From the NCBI GenBank assembly GCA_965240325.2, contig OZ251229.1, forward strand, positions 1,674,001 through 1,738,000: DNA of 64,000 nt, given 5' to 3'. The stretch is from Rebecca billardiae RCC1528 (lineage: Eukaryota; Haptophyta). Shown here one piece after another: positions 28,230-39,244 of the stretch (positions are counted from its first letter, which is position 1; the number at the start of each line of letters is the position of its first letter). The notes under the pieces are model-generated. The model ran no database searches. It had not been told where the DNA came from and saw nothing but the letters and a program-made list of their open reading frames with translations. The position numbers and the translations under genes are program-made.

Positions 28230-30443
28230 ATGCTCGCCGGACGGGCGCGCGCGGCGTTCGCGCTCGGCCGACGCCCTGGGGCAGGCGCCGCGCTTCTGGG
28301 CGTGCGGGCCGTCCCATGCGCTCCGCCCCCCGCGCTGCGTGGCCTCGGCGTGACCCAAGCCGCGCCCTTCCACTCGAGCGGCGGCGGCGCGCGCGACACG
28401 TGGGTGCCGTGGGACACGCGCGGCTCCAAGGACAGCCATGTCGAGCTGCACGAGATCATTGAGCAGTGGGGCCGCGGCCCGTTCGTGTGGACGGGCGCGG
28501 GGCTCACGATCGGCCTCGGCTTCATCGCCGTGACGCACGGCCCACTTGCGCCAGCGACAATCATGACCGCCGTGCCTGTTGGCCTGTGGTGGTGGGCAGG
28601 GTGGCATGACATGACGCAGACGCGCCACACCATCCTGCGCAACTACCCGGTCATCGGGCGGCTGCGCTTTCTGCTCGAGTCGATCCGCCCCGAGATCAGG
28701 CAGTACTTCATCGAGTCGGAACTCGAGGCCAACCCGATTGCGCGCAACGATCGCACTGTCGTGTACCAGCGTGCAAAGGGCGCGCGCGACTCGCTGCCGT
28801 TCGGCACGAAGGACGACGTGTACGCGACGGGCCACGAGTGGGCGAACCACTCGCTGTACCCGAAGCACGCCAAACTCGAGGACAGCCACGTGCTCATCGG
28901 CGGCCCCGCGTGCACGAAGCCGTACAAGGCGGCTCTGCTCAACGTGTCAGCCATGAGCTACGGCGCGCTCTCGGCGAACGCCGTGCTGGCGCTCAACACC
29001 GCGGCGAAGATGGGCGGCTTCTCGCACAACACGGGCGAGGGCGGCGTCTCGCGTTTCCACCGCGAGCCTGGCGGCGACCTGGTCTGGAACGTCGGCACCG
29101 GCTACTTCGGCTGCCGCGCGCGCGACGGCTCCTTCAGCCCGGAGCGCTTCAAGGAGACGGCGGCCATCGATTCGATCAAGATGATCGAGATCAAGCTGTC
29201 GCAGGGCGCGAAGCCGGCGCACGGCGGGATCCTGCCGAGGGGCAAGATCACGCCGGAGATCGCCGCGGCGCGCGGGATCGGCACCGACGAGGACTGCCTC
29301 TCGCCGCCCGCGCACTCGGCGTTCGGCAGCCCGCACACGATGATGGAATTCATCGCAAAGCTGCGGGAGCTGTCCGGGGGTAAGCCGATCGGCTTCAAGC
29401 TGTGCGTCGGCCGGCCGGACGAGCTGCTCGCGCTGACGCACGCGATGGTGGACACGGGCATCACGCCCGACTTCATCACCGTCGACGGCGCCGAGGGCGG
29501 CACCGGCGCCGCGCCGCTCGAGTTCTCGAACTCAATCGGCATGCCGCTCGTCGAGGGCCTCAGGCTCACACACAACGCGCTCGTCGGCACCGGCCTGCGC
29601 AAGCGCGTCAAGCTGATCTCCTCGGGGCGCGTGCTGACGGGGATGAACATCGTGCGCAACGTCGCGCTCGGTGCGTGCCGCGCGCGGCCCGGCCGCCGCG
29701 TGCCGTGCGCCATGCCGACCGCGCGCGCCGCACGTGCGCGCGCGCCGCCTGAGCGCGCAGCCCGACGCGCTCCGCTCCGCTGCGCGCGCACGCGCACGCG
29801 GCCGCTCCGCGCCGCGCGCTGCACAGGGGCCGATCTGTGCAACGCGGCGCGCGCGATGATGTTCGCGCTCGGGTGCATCCAGTCGCTCAAGTGCAACACG
29901 AACAAGTGCCCCACTGGCGTCACCTCGCAGGAGCCCGCGCTGATGGCCGGGCTGGTCGTCGAGGACAAGTCCGAGCGCGTGCTCCGGTACCAGCGCAAGA
30001 CGGTCGAGGCGGCGCTCGAGATCGTCGGCGCGATCGGGCTGAGCTCGCCCAAGCAGATCGAGGCGAAGCACATCTTTAAGCGCGTGAGCTCGACCAAGGT
30101 GCTGTCGTACGAGCAGCAGTACCCCACCATCGAGGTGCGCGCTGCGCCGCGCCAAGACTGCGCGACCGCAACGGCGCGCGCCGTCGAGGTCGGACCGTGC
30201 CGTCACCTCGGCGCCCGCTGACGCGCGCGCGCTCGGCGCGCCGACGCCCGACCCCCTTGCGGACCGCTGCACCGCTCTCGGCAGGAGGGCTCGCTGCTCG
30301 CCAGCAGGTCGAACACGTCGCCCGCGCTGCAGCGCTGGTTCGAGACGTGGGGTCTGCACCTGCAGACCCACCAGAAGTGGCACGACATCCACCACCGTCA
30401 TACTTCGGCTGAACGGCAAGGCAGCAGGGCCAGGGCGCACTGA
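28230..30443 (+). CDS. FMN/Fe-S glutamate-synthase-domain protein, mitochondrial type
   Basis: Exons 28230-29670, 29827-30134 and 30285-30443, 635 aa. ATG at 28230 (MLAGRARAAFALGRRPGAG) gives an Arg/Ala-rich presequence; the upstream TTG in frame is ignored. Two hydrophobic segments at ~85-130 (LTIGLGFIAV.., VPVGLWWWAGW) suggest membrane association. The remainder is the FMN-binding GltS synthase domain: NVSAMSYGALSANAVLALN, GEGGVSRFH, KPAHGGILP, VDGAEGGTGAAP, and the Cys set C-x5-C-x4-C (CIQSLKCNTNKC) for a 3Fe-4S cluster. It lacks the amidotransferase and GxGxG domains of full GOGAT, so it belongs to the stand-alone FMN-binding glutamate synthase family. Physiological substrate not established. 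Exon 3 encodes a basic, His-rich tail (GLHLQTHQKWHDIHHRH). Confidence 0.9.
29671..29826 (+). other. Intron 1 of the glutamate-synthase-domain gene (in frame, no stop)
   Basis: 156 nt, GTGCGTGCCG..CGCTGCACAG. Removal restores ..RNVALGADLCNAARAMMF.., the conserved core of the family. It is a multiple of three with no stop, so gene callers read through it. Confidence 0.9.
30135..30284 (+). other. Intron 2 of the glutamate-synthase-domain gene
   Basis: 150 nt, ATCGAG|GTGCGC..CTCTCGGCAG|GAGGGC, phase 0. Splicing avoids a stop at 30221 and adds a 52-residue tail with Trp/His composition suggestive of real protein. Confidence 0.7.
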
Positions 30444-31632
30444 CCTGCGGCTACGGCTACGCACGTGAGCACCAGTTGACGAACTCACAACGGTCATCTC
30501 ACTGCTGACGTCTGACAATGCTGGAGGCACTCGTTGAAGGCGGCGCGGCGCCTGCTGGCATCAGAGACAGCCCCATGGCCCGACGCGGCATGCCAAGCGT
30601 GAGCTCGCGGTGAGCAGCGCCGCCATTGAAACCGCAGCGCAGCGCGGCCAGCCCTGGTGAATGATTTGACATTCATCGATGACTACGCGACTTGTAGTAT
30701 CAGTGTTCTATAACCGTTCGGTTATAGCCTGGGTATAACTGGGCCAGCCCGCCGCCATGATCGGCTGCTCCTCAATGCTGCTAACCGCTGCTGACCTGCT
30801 AGGGCGGCTGACCGGACCGTGCCTGGGCGGGCAGCAAGCTCCGGGCGTCGGGTGCGCGCCAAGCGAAGCGGTATGATTCCTGGGCGGGCAATATACGGGC
30901 AGCCGGACCCGCCTGTACCGAACCGGTAGATTCTACCTCTGAGCGCCGCCGAGCCCGATGCGGTGCCGCGGCCGGCCCGGCTCTTCGGCAGCCGGAGGCG
31001 GGGCTGGGCCTGGGCTGATAGCCCCAGCTGCTCAGCAGCACTTCGCCTTCGGTCGACCGACCGTATCCCGCTCGGTGGCGACCTCGGCTAAGGGCGGGCG
31101 CAACCCTCGTCGGCTGCGAGCGGGCCGTCGGCTTATTCCTCCTCGGGTGCGGGCGGTGGCGTCGCTACTGATTTCGCACCCTGCCCTCCCACCCGGCTCG
31201 ACTGTGGCGGGCATGGCTTGTTCCGGTTGTGGCGACGGTGGCCGGGAGCCGCCGCCCCTCAGCCAGTCCCCTTACTGATCAACTGCGACCCTCGTTAGAT
31301 AGCGCGGGTTGCGGGCAGAGTCGGGGCGACTGGAAAGAGGGGGGTCGGCAGGCCCATCGCTACCTTAGCCGCGTAGCCGGAGCGTCGCGCGGAAGGAGGA
31401 ATAGCAGTCGGGCGCTCCGCCGCTACTGTCACCCGGCCGCCGCCCCCGCGGCTGCCGCCGGACCGCGCGCCGAGACCGCCGCGAGGCGGGCCTGGTCCCA
31501 GTTATTATCTAGTAGCACTAGTGGAACAGTTACCCTCATACTGGTCTTGTACAATCAGTGGATCAGACTTCAATCGCCGATCGCCGACTTGCTGACGCGT
31601 TCCTTGACTGGATTGTCGTGGCCGTGGGGGTC
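30444..31632. other. Intergenic, no feature recognised
   Basis: Moderate to high GC, no domain-bearing ORF. The frame of the next gene is open upstream to a GTG at 31558, but the first ATG is at 31633. Confidence 0.4.
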
Positions 31633-32802
31633 ATGATGGGCGCCTGGCCCCACCTCATGCTCTCCGTTGTGGCACTTGGACACGACGATGCACTTGCGAC
31701 CTCGACGATGCTTGCCAGCCTCTCTGCAAACTCGTTGCTTCTCGCCGACCCAGTGCCGCCACCACGGAGGATTGGTGAGCTCCCCGCCTTCGCTTCAACC
31801 GGGATACATGGCTTTTCGCCACAGGCGCACAACGTCCTCGCACGCGCGTTCAAAGCGGCCTCTAGCTGTCCGTGCCCGGGCCGGTGCGCGCAGTGCGAGA
31901 GCGTGCATGACGCCATCCGCCGTGTCGAGCAGGGGCCCAACGGGAACCGCTCGTGCTTCTTGCATTACCGCGCGTGGTGGCGGGCCCACGCGCTCGCTAC
32001 TGCTGTCGCCGCCGCTGCGCACGGGCTTAATGACGGGCTCTGGCACGCGTACGAGTTCGGCGTGTACCGCGGCCGATCGATGCGCTACTTGGACATTGCG
32101 CTCCACCCAAGGAGGTGGTGGGCCTTCGACTCGTTCCAAGGGCTCCCCTCGTCGCGCGAGCCCTGGGCTGCCGGCACGCTCGTCGACGATCAGCGGGAGA
32201 GCCTCAGCGCGCTGCTCGGCGCGGAGCGCGTCAGCTTCGTCGCCGGCTGGTACAACGAGTCACTCCCGCCAGCACCGGCGGTCCTCGCGCAGATGCGCCC
32301 GGCCCTGTGGGTGGACATCGATTGCGACCTGTACCTCTCGACCGCGCAGGCGCTCGACTTCATGTTCGCACACGCACTCATCCGACCTGGCACGCTGATC
32401 GGGTATGACGACTGGTGGTCTGAGCCATGCCGCGGGGTGGGCTCGCCCCTCGGCTCGGGGGAGGGGCGAGCGCACGTGGAGATGGCGAACAAGTACCGCG
32501 TGCGCTTCGAGTGCGTGGCTGGCCCATGCGCGAAGCCTTCTCAGGGCCACTACCCGCGGCCGGGCGACCACTCCTCGTTCTCGCCCATGGCGAAACGAGC
32601 CGCGTTGAACCCGCGATACCCCCTGCAGCATTGCTCCGTGCACCTCACGTGGGGCCCCATCTTCCTCGTCCGCGCGATGGGGCCCGGCGTGGAGCCCGAC
32701 CATGGCTTCACGTGGACGGAGGCGCTGGCAAATTACTCGCTCGTCTGCTTCATCCCCAACCCACGCAAGCGACCCTTGAGGAGGTCTGCGCCGCCGGTAT
32801 AA
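31633..32802 (+). CDS. TylF/MycF-type SAM-dependent O-methyltransferase-like protein
   Basis: 389 aa, single exon. The first ATG in frame is at 31633 (MMGAWPHLMLSVVALG), giving a short hydrophobic N-terminus that could be a signal peptide. Core motifs of the TylF family are in order: AYEFGVYRGRSMRYLDIAL (SAM motif I, ~137-155), WWAFDSFQGLPS (~161-172), FVAGWYNESLP, LWVDIDCDLYLSTAQALDF (metal/catalytic Asp region, ~224-242) and GTLIGYDDWW (~252-261). A Cys-rich stretch before the core (SCPCPGRCAQC) is unusual for the family. Substrate unknown; relatives methylate sugar or small-molecule hydroxyls. No neighbouring biosynthetic cluster is visible. Confidence 0.88.
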   Translation: MMGAWPHLMLSVVALGHDDALATSTMLASLSANSLLLADPVPPPRRIGELPAFASTGIHGFSPQAHNVLARAFKAASSCPCPGRCAQCESVHDAIRRVEQGPNGNRSCFLHYRAWWRAHALATAVAAAAHGLNDGLWHAYEFGVYRGRSMRYLDIALHPRRWWAFDSFQGLPSSREPWAAGTLVDDQRESLSALLGAERVSFVAGWYNESLPPAPAVLAQMRPALWVDIDCDLYLSTAQALDFMFAHALIRPGTLIGYDDWWSEPCRGVGSPLGSGEGRAHVEMANKYRVRFECVAGPCAKPSQGHYPRPGDHSSFSPMAKRAALNPRYPLQHCSVHLTWGPIFLVRAMGPGVEPDHGFTWTEALANYSLVCFIPNPRKRPLRRSAPPV

Positions 32803-32876
32803 CGATTGACGTGCAGTCGTGCTATTGGCGATAAATATTTAATTCGATCAGATACACTGTCGGCGACGCGACCGTC

Positions 32877-32931
<55 letters not shown>

Positions 32932-33826
32932 CTATCGTCGTCAATTTTAGATGATCGGACCGGACGACCCGCGTGATCTCAGCTGATGAAACTTGTCGAT
33001 GATGAAGTCATCATCCGGCGTCATCATCTGAACGTTATCTAACGATCGACGACCGATCGTCGGTTGTCAATGAATAACGGTGGCAGCCTGGCAGGCGTAC
33101 AACACCTGGCGCGCCAGTACTGTCGTAGGCCACGGAGCCCTAGGGTGGAATTCCCATTTTCTGGCGCACTTCCGCACTGGGGAGGCGGAAAAGCGGCATT
33201 TAATACGCGCGAATAAGGAATAAAATAATAATGGGAATAAAGCGCACGCAGTGCGAAGAAATTTTTTCGGGTAGTAGTATCAGCGCGTAGTTATTATGCG
33301 AAGCACCAAGTGCTGCGAGGCGGCCTGCTTGCGCACGCGGCGTCCCGAGCACCCTCGGGGCTCAGCTGCGGCTCGGCCTGCGCACGCTCAGAAAGCTCGC
33401 GTGCGGCCTGCACCTTGCCCGCCGCCTCGACTCTCGAGCAAGAGGATCGACGTATGAGTGAGTGAGCGTGTGCCGCCGAGCTGCTGTCCGGCAGCTACCC
33501 GCGACTGCAGCCGCTGGCCGCGGTGCCTGGCCTCGGCGCGGCCCCACAGGCTCAGCGCTGGGAGCTCATCCTCCTCCTGCGCTCCTCCTCCAGGCGTTTG
33601 AGCCGCCGCCGCCTTGGCCGCCTCGTCCTCGTCGATCAGCTGAACGGCGGGAGTGATGTCTCTGCTCAGCTGAGTGTGACGTGACAAGCGAGGCGACGAG
33701 CGACAGCAGCCCGATGACCAAGCCGACGAGCTCATCGTACGAGCCGTCACGCGTGCGCTCGTGCCGTGTCTGAGCTGGCTCGCGCTCGTACGCCGACCAG
33801 GCTTTGCTCGGACTGAACGCGTGTGC
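32803..33826. other. Intergenic with (TA)n and exon-like remnants
   Basis: (AT)n at 32881-32929, then a moderate-GC stretch. At 33388-33720 on the minus strand is a low-complexity frame (AVQLIDEDEAAKAAAAQTPG) that could be an exon, but I cannot connect it. Confidence 0.35.
32881..32929. repeat. (AT)n microsatellite
   Basis: About 49 bp of uninterrupted AT dinucleotides. Confidence 0.98.
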
Positions 33827-34260
33827 TCAGGCGTCCTTGCGTGTGCGCTTGGACGGCCGCGGGCCGTCATCTGGTCCGACCGCGCGCAGCTCGATCTCGG
33901 AAGCGTTGAGCTGCTCCGCGGTTGACTTACCCTCTGCCTCAGGCTCGACCACGGCAGCAGGCCCCGCAGCAGCCGCCAGGTAGCATCGGCAGGAGCCCCT
34001 GCGCCACCCGACGCCGTCCGCACATCGGCCAGCTTGCCGCACACGCGCTGGACCACGGCCTCGCCGCGCTTGACGCGGATGTGGTGCCAGGTCGTCGTGC
34101 CAATCGTTTGGCTATCGACAACGGGCACGGGCACCTCGATCACGACAACGCCTGTCGCGTAGGCTGTGTAGCGATGTCCGTCCACGACTCCGTCGTGGGT
34201 GGACGGCGCACGCCATCGCGGCCGTGGGCGCAAGTGTCTCGTGAATTGTTTTTTTAATTC
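33827..34260 (-). CDS. Hypothetical gene fragment with nuclear-signal-like C-terminus
   Basis: Two adjacent protein-like frames on the minus strand. One, roughly 34230-33970, reads VVDGHRYTAYATGVVVIEVP..HHIRVKRGEAVVQRVCGKLA. The second, ending at 33827, reads EGKSTAEQLNASEIELRAVG..PRPSKRTRKDA-stop, whose basic end looks like a nuclear localisation signal. A frame change near 33960-34000 means a small intron or a frameshift. No family recognised, and the boundaries are approximate. Confidence 0.3.
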
Positions 34261-35438
34261 ACTAATTCGCCCAGCCGCTACATCGAACTCGACAACGGTT
34301 GCTTTTACACCCGCGGTCTTTTGACTGTGCAAATGGGGCGCCGCCCCATGCTCAAATCCGAAGAGAACGAAGATGTAAAAGTGTCTGGTCCCTAGATACT
34401 GTGCTGTCCGGGTCCCGGTCCGGTCAGATCTGAGCAGCCGGATTTTCCGCCCGGACAGGCCAGAAAATGGGATTTTCACCCCCTACTGCCGAGTGCCGCT
34501 ACTGAGTACTGCGTCATCACACAGTGTGGCAGTGTCCGCATTCCGCAATCGGTTCAGCCGAGTAACCGCCTATAGTACCCTCCCCTCACTCACACTGTCG
34601 CTGCTGAGTCACTACTGTCACTGACACTGCGGTATGCGTCAGCGTGGCCGGGCGTGCTTGCCAGCCTTGCCAGCTTCAGTGAGCTTGGACGGCGCGCTTG
34701 CGATCGCGGCCGCGGGCGGGACCCGGCGGCCGGACCCCGAGGCGGCCCCGCGAAGCCTGAAGGCAGTCGACTTAGGCGTAGTAGCATTTGCCGAATCAAG
34801 CACTGCTGCTAACGAGTAACAGGCGGGACGGGTCCCGGCGGTCCCGCGGCCTGCGCGACGCCCGCAGGTTATGATTGGCAACCCGATCCGTATAACCTCT
34901 CCTCTGGACCTCGTCCTCTGTCACAGTCGGGCAGTCGGCACTGAGGCGCAGAACGCCGCATTGTCAGGTCGCTGATGCTCCTGTAATTGACTCTTCCGAG
35001 AGTGATGAGCACCATTGCCTATCTGCTCGTCGGCTATCTCCCACAGCCGGCGCTGTAACTGTCTCGCCTCTCGGCCACTGTTACATTCGGACATTGTATC
35101 ACTTGTGTATGATGATCGACCGCAGTGCGCGCTTCATATCTACTGTACCACATCGTGATCGTCCACCGAATCCACCGATCCGGCGATCCGACACCGTACT
35201 CGTAGAGACTAGAGTCGTAGTAGTCTGCTACTAGCAGTCTACAGTTTACGAATAAATACGCCAGACGCGTCACACAGGTGACACAGCTCAGGCAGGCGAG
35301 ATACTAGTCTCGTAGTACTTAACTACCCGTACTTAATGAGTAGTGCGTCCGTCCGGATGAGCCAACGGGATGAATCATCAGACTCATCAGTCATCCGGAC
35401 GCTGGTGCTCGTGAGCACACGCCGTCACGCGCGGCGCC
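34261..35438. other. Intergenic, mostly featureless
   Basis: Includes a diverged arm of the palindromic family at 35241-35301. No supported gene. The 5' region of the gene at 35439 must lie at its right end. Confidence 0.4.
35241..35301. repeat. Diverged arm of the dispersed palindromic repeat family
   Basis: ACAGTTTACGAATAAATACG, then an extra CGTCACACAGGTGACA, then CAGCTCAGGCAGGCGAGATA. Compared with 57065-57110 it carries a small insertion. Confidence 0.7.
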
Positions 35439-37182
35439 ATGCTCGGCCGCGCTCTCGGCGACGTCCGCGCGCCGTTGCGCGCGGGCGCGCGCACGCTCTC
35501 GGTGAGCGCGAAGAAGCGCGTGGAGCGCAAGCTCCTCGGCCGGCGCCACCGGCCGAAGCAGCCCAGGCCGCAGCCCATCGTCACACGCGCGACCACGTCC
35601 GACGAGATCATCGAGATCGTGCTCGACAAGAAGCATCCGGAGCGCGCGCGCGCGCTGCTCGAGGCGTACCAGAGCGCGGCGGCACGCGGGAAGGAGGAGG
35701 TGCGCGATCTGATCCTCGGCACCGCGTTCGCCTCGCCCGTCGGCTTCGCGCTCGGCGGCAAGTTCTCGCAGCAGCTGCTCACGGCTGGCCTGCTGCAGAC
35801 GGCTGATGCCGACGCGCGCGACCGCGCGCTCGACATGCTGGCGCCGCACACGGCCATGCTCGCGACCAGCCCTCACGGGAGCTTCGTGCTCAACACCATG
35901 CTCGAGCACCTCGCCGAGCCCGACGGCGCCGCACCCGGCCACCCTTTCACGCGGCACGTCGCCGTGCGCGTCGCCTCGCTCCCGCGCTTTGGCGGCGGCG
36001 GCGGCGGCGGCGCGCCGGCAGGCAAGGTGCTCGAGCAGCACGTGTACGGGCGGCACGTGGTGGCGCGCTGCGTGCGCTTCGCGCCGTTCGACGCGTCCGA
36101 GCCCATCCTCGCGCCGCTTCTGCCGCACGCCGCCGCGCTCGCCGCCGAGCCGCGCGCGTGCCTCACGCTCCGCGCCGCCCTCGAGCGGCGGGCGGACGGC
36201 GGTCGTCACCCGCTCGCGCCCGCGCTGGAGGCGGCACTGCTCGGAGGCATGGGCGACGTGCGCTCGGCCGCGGCGCCGTGGCTGTACGTGCTCGGCTCAC
36301 TCGCTGCGGGCGCCGAGCCCGCCGGCCCCGCCGCGCGCCAGCTCAGCGCCGCGCTCGCGCCGCACGCCGCGCCCCTCAGCCAATCAGAGGCCGGCTCCGT
36401 GGCAGTTGCCAGCGCACTGCACGCCGCGCCGCCGGCGGAGCGCGCGGCGCTGGCGCAGGCGCTCGAGGCGGGCTTCGACGAGCTGTGCGCGCACGAGTAC
36501 GGCTGCCACGCGCTCGCCGCGCTCTTCGACGCGCCGCGCACCGACGGCATGCACGCCGTATGCGAGCGCGTCGGCCGGCGCGCGATCGACCGCGCCCTGG
36601 TCGAGCCCGCGGCCGACGGCGGCGGCGGCGGCGGCGCCGGCGGCGGCGCACACTGGCTCTCGGCAGAGGCGCGGGCGTGGGACGTGCACGTGCTGTGCAA
36701 GGTGCGCCGCGCGCTCACCGCGCGGGCGCGCACGCCCCTCCGCGCGCGCGCGCGCGCTCCTCCGCCGCTCACGCGCGCTCCGACTGGCCCACGCCCTTCA
36801 TCGGCGGCAGGCGATCGCGCGCGCGGGCGCGCACGACTTAGTCCAGCTGCACGCGCACGCGCTGCCTCGGGTTGAGGCGATGGCGCGGGGGAAGGCGGGG
36901 CGGGAGGTGCTCGGCGCGCTACTCGGCGCGGCGGATCTGCCCGCGGAGAACGCGCGGCAGCTCGTCCACGCGCTCGCACCCGCCGCGCCGCACCTCGCGC
37001 TCAGCGGGCACCGCGGCTCTGCAGTCGTCGAGTCGGCGGTCGCGCGCGCGCGCGAGCACGACGCTGGCGCCGTGCAGGCGCTCACGAGCGCGCTGCGGCC
37101 GCACGAGGCGCGTCTGGAGAAGAGCCACTTCGCGCGCCGCGTGCTCGAGACGCTGGGCGGCGCGCAGGCTGCGGCGGCGTAG
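35439..37182 (+). CDS. PUF-like helical-repeat protein, probably mitochondrial
   Basis: Exons 35439-36701 and 36811-37182, 544 aa, ATG at 35439. The N-terminus (MLGRALGDVRAPLRAGARTL..) is an amphipathic Arg/Ala presequence, suggesting mitochondrial import. The body is made of ~35-40-residue helical repeats whose core patterns resemble Pumilio/PUM3-type RNA-binding repeats: SPHGSFVLNTMLEHL, HVYGRHVVARCVRF, HEYGCHALAALF, GKAGREVLGALLGAA, GHRGSAVVESAVA and KSHFARRVLETLGG. Low-complexity Gly runs sit in loops (GGGGGGGAPAG). Repeat similarity is moderate, and the number of true repeats (about 6-8) is uncertain. A role in organellar RNA metabolism or ribosome assembly is inference. Confidence 0.82.
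36702..36810 (+). other. Intron of the PUF-like gene
   Basis: 109 nt, TGCAAG|GTGCGC..GGCGGCAG|GCGATC, phase 0. It joins ..DVHVLCK to AIARAGAHDLVQLH... Without it the first frame runs into Arg/Pro-rich nonsense. Confidence 0.85.
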
Positions 37183-38661
37183 CTGACCTCCCTCGCTCCC
37201 CGCCGCTCACGATCGGGCCAGCAGCGCAGCTCCGAGCTTGGTCCCTGATCTGCGCTGCTGTCATCGGGCAGCATGAGCCGCGCCGCGGCTTTGCCGCGTG
37301 CTGTGCCGGTGACAGTGCTGGCGCACCGGCACCATACGTGCACTCGTGGCGAGCTCGGTACTGTAACTGTTACGCAACTTCATATGCATCACTGCCCGGG
37401 CGCAGCTACTCGTCCGGCATCAGCAGACTCAGTCGGATACTCGGATACTCCGTAGTCCGTTACTCGGACCATACCAATTACCATCCCGGCCCCGCTCCCG
37501 TAGGGGGGCAGGGCTGCGGGTGGCGCACTGTCTGACCTGGACGGAAGGCGCGGACGCATTCTATGTGTCTGTTGCACTCTGAGCCTGACGCTTGTCCGAT
37601 GCTGCCACGTCGTTAAATATATATGATGTGATATGGCGACTCGGATATCCGGTGCGCGTGCTGCCATATTAAGTGAATTGCCAGAGTCCCGGTGCGTAGA
37701 GGTTGAGGACTTGTGCCAAATACAGCATTCACAATTGGCCCGATAGCAAGCATTCTACTATGTAAACTTATTAGACGGGTAATCCTGCCCCTCGCGCCAC
37801 GCTGCTGCAACTCGAGCCAGGTCACTACTGTGCTGGGAAATATCCGATATCGCAACAATAACTTATTGCAGCAAATAAATACACTATTTATTATATTTAA
37901 ATACAAATACCGCAAAAAACATTCCAGATGAAATCGGAAGTATCCTCACGGACGACGTGTACATTTCGGATTTCCGTATTGATTTCCTTAATCGCGCAAG
38001 TATGCATTGTTGATTTGTCAGCTCCGCGGCCCCAAGGCTTGCTTGCGCGCGCTTTGGCCGCCGCCGCCGGCCGCCATTCACGCCTTATTAACCAAGTGTG
38101 CACGTTTAAACATAGTAAACTGTACGTACTCATTCTATGATTTAACGACACAGGTAGGACGACGCGGGTCTCCTGATTCGTCGGCGGCAGTGTCCGATCG
38201 TCGACACGAAGTCGGTGTCTTCCAAGTTACACGGTGGAGTGGTTTTCAGGTTTCCAAAGGCACCTGCACCAGACCACCAGTCGTTCCGGACTGGGCAAAC
38301 AAACAACGACCTGAATCCGTCGACCACGATGTCGACGACCATCTCCGCGCCCGCACCAGGGCAGCGCCACCAGCCGAAGACCCTCAAGAATTCGATCCTA
38401 GCCGCGACCATGCGCGTCACAAAGCCAACCTGCTCCCCGCTGCTTGCGTTCGGGGGCGCGGCCGCCGAGACTGAGTACTCGCGGGTGCTCGTCGAGCTCA
38501 CAAACTCCTGTGCACCGCGAGGATGATGGCGTCGCGCCTTGCCCCCGCCCCGCTGTTGACCGCCCCGCCGAGGGCCGCAACTGCATGGGCAATTTAATCG
38601 CTGACGGCTGATAGCTTGGCTTATAAGTAGCTGCAGACACCCATGTACGTCGCGGTGGTTG
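37183..38661. other. Intergenic, lower GC, one repeat fragment
   Basis: Contains the spacer-type fragment of the palindromic family at 38090-38126. At 38200-38525 both strands have open, protein-like frames (plus: PKTLKNSILAATMRVTKPTC; minus: QVGFVTRMVAARIEFLRVFG) and I cannot tell which, if either, is coding. Confidence 0.35.
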
Positions 38662-38940
38662 TCTGGGCCGCGCTGGCTACGACCTCGTCGTCGGCAAGCG
38701 CTCCTCGAGCATCTTGGAAGTACTTCATGGCCACGTTTTACTCGATGGCTCCCGCGCGGTCGTCGTGCGGAGCGAATCGCTTCGTCTCGCGCTTGCGTCG
38801 GCACTTGCGATCCAGAGCGAATCGCGCCAACGTGCTTGGCGCGCGGCGATCGACGCCGAGGTGCTACGACACATCACGATCGCGCGCGCACATGCAGCGC
38901 GGAGCTGTTCCAGACCTCAAAGCCAAGATGTTACGGCGAA
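38662..38940 (+). CDS. Exon-like fragment of unknown protein
   Basis: An open frame with coding-like composition: RAGYDLVVGKRSSSILEVLH, GHVLLDGSRAVVVRSESLRL, ALASALAIQSESRQRAWRAA, IDAEVLRHITIARAHA. It lacks a clear start and runs into repeats at 38957, so it is either an internal exon or a gene remnant. No family recognised. Confidence 0.3.
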
Positions 38941-38956
38941 CAGGTCACCCCTGCGC

Positions 38957-39008
38957 TCCTTGGTGCTACCGCTCCTGGGTGCTACCGCTCCTTGGTGCTA
39001 CCGCCCCA
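38957..39008. repeat. 18-bp tandem repeat, 3 copies
   Basis: GCTCCTTGGTGCTACC repeated with a GCTCCTGGGT variant. Confidence 0.85.
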
Positions 39009-39244
39009 GGACAGAATTAAAAATGGGCGGGGGGGTGTGGGGGGGCGCCGAGCCCCCCCACAATGAGTCGATCGGAGGGCGTTTGCAGATAGGAGCGCGG
39101 AGTAGCTGGCTTCCGCTCGGAGCAAGATGGCTGAAAGCCTTTAACTGGCTGCTTGAGCCGATACGACGAGCCGATCAGCAGCACTGGCGCGGGCTGGGAC
39201 AAGTGCCCAGCTGTATATCCCAGCTAGATGTATCCTCATCAATG

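Noticed and set aside
31558-31632. GTG start extending the methyltransferase by 25 residues
   Set aside because: Nuclear eukaryotic genes start at ATG almost without exception. The first ATG in frame is 31633.
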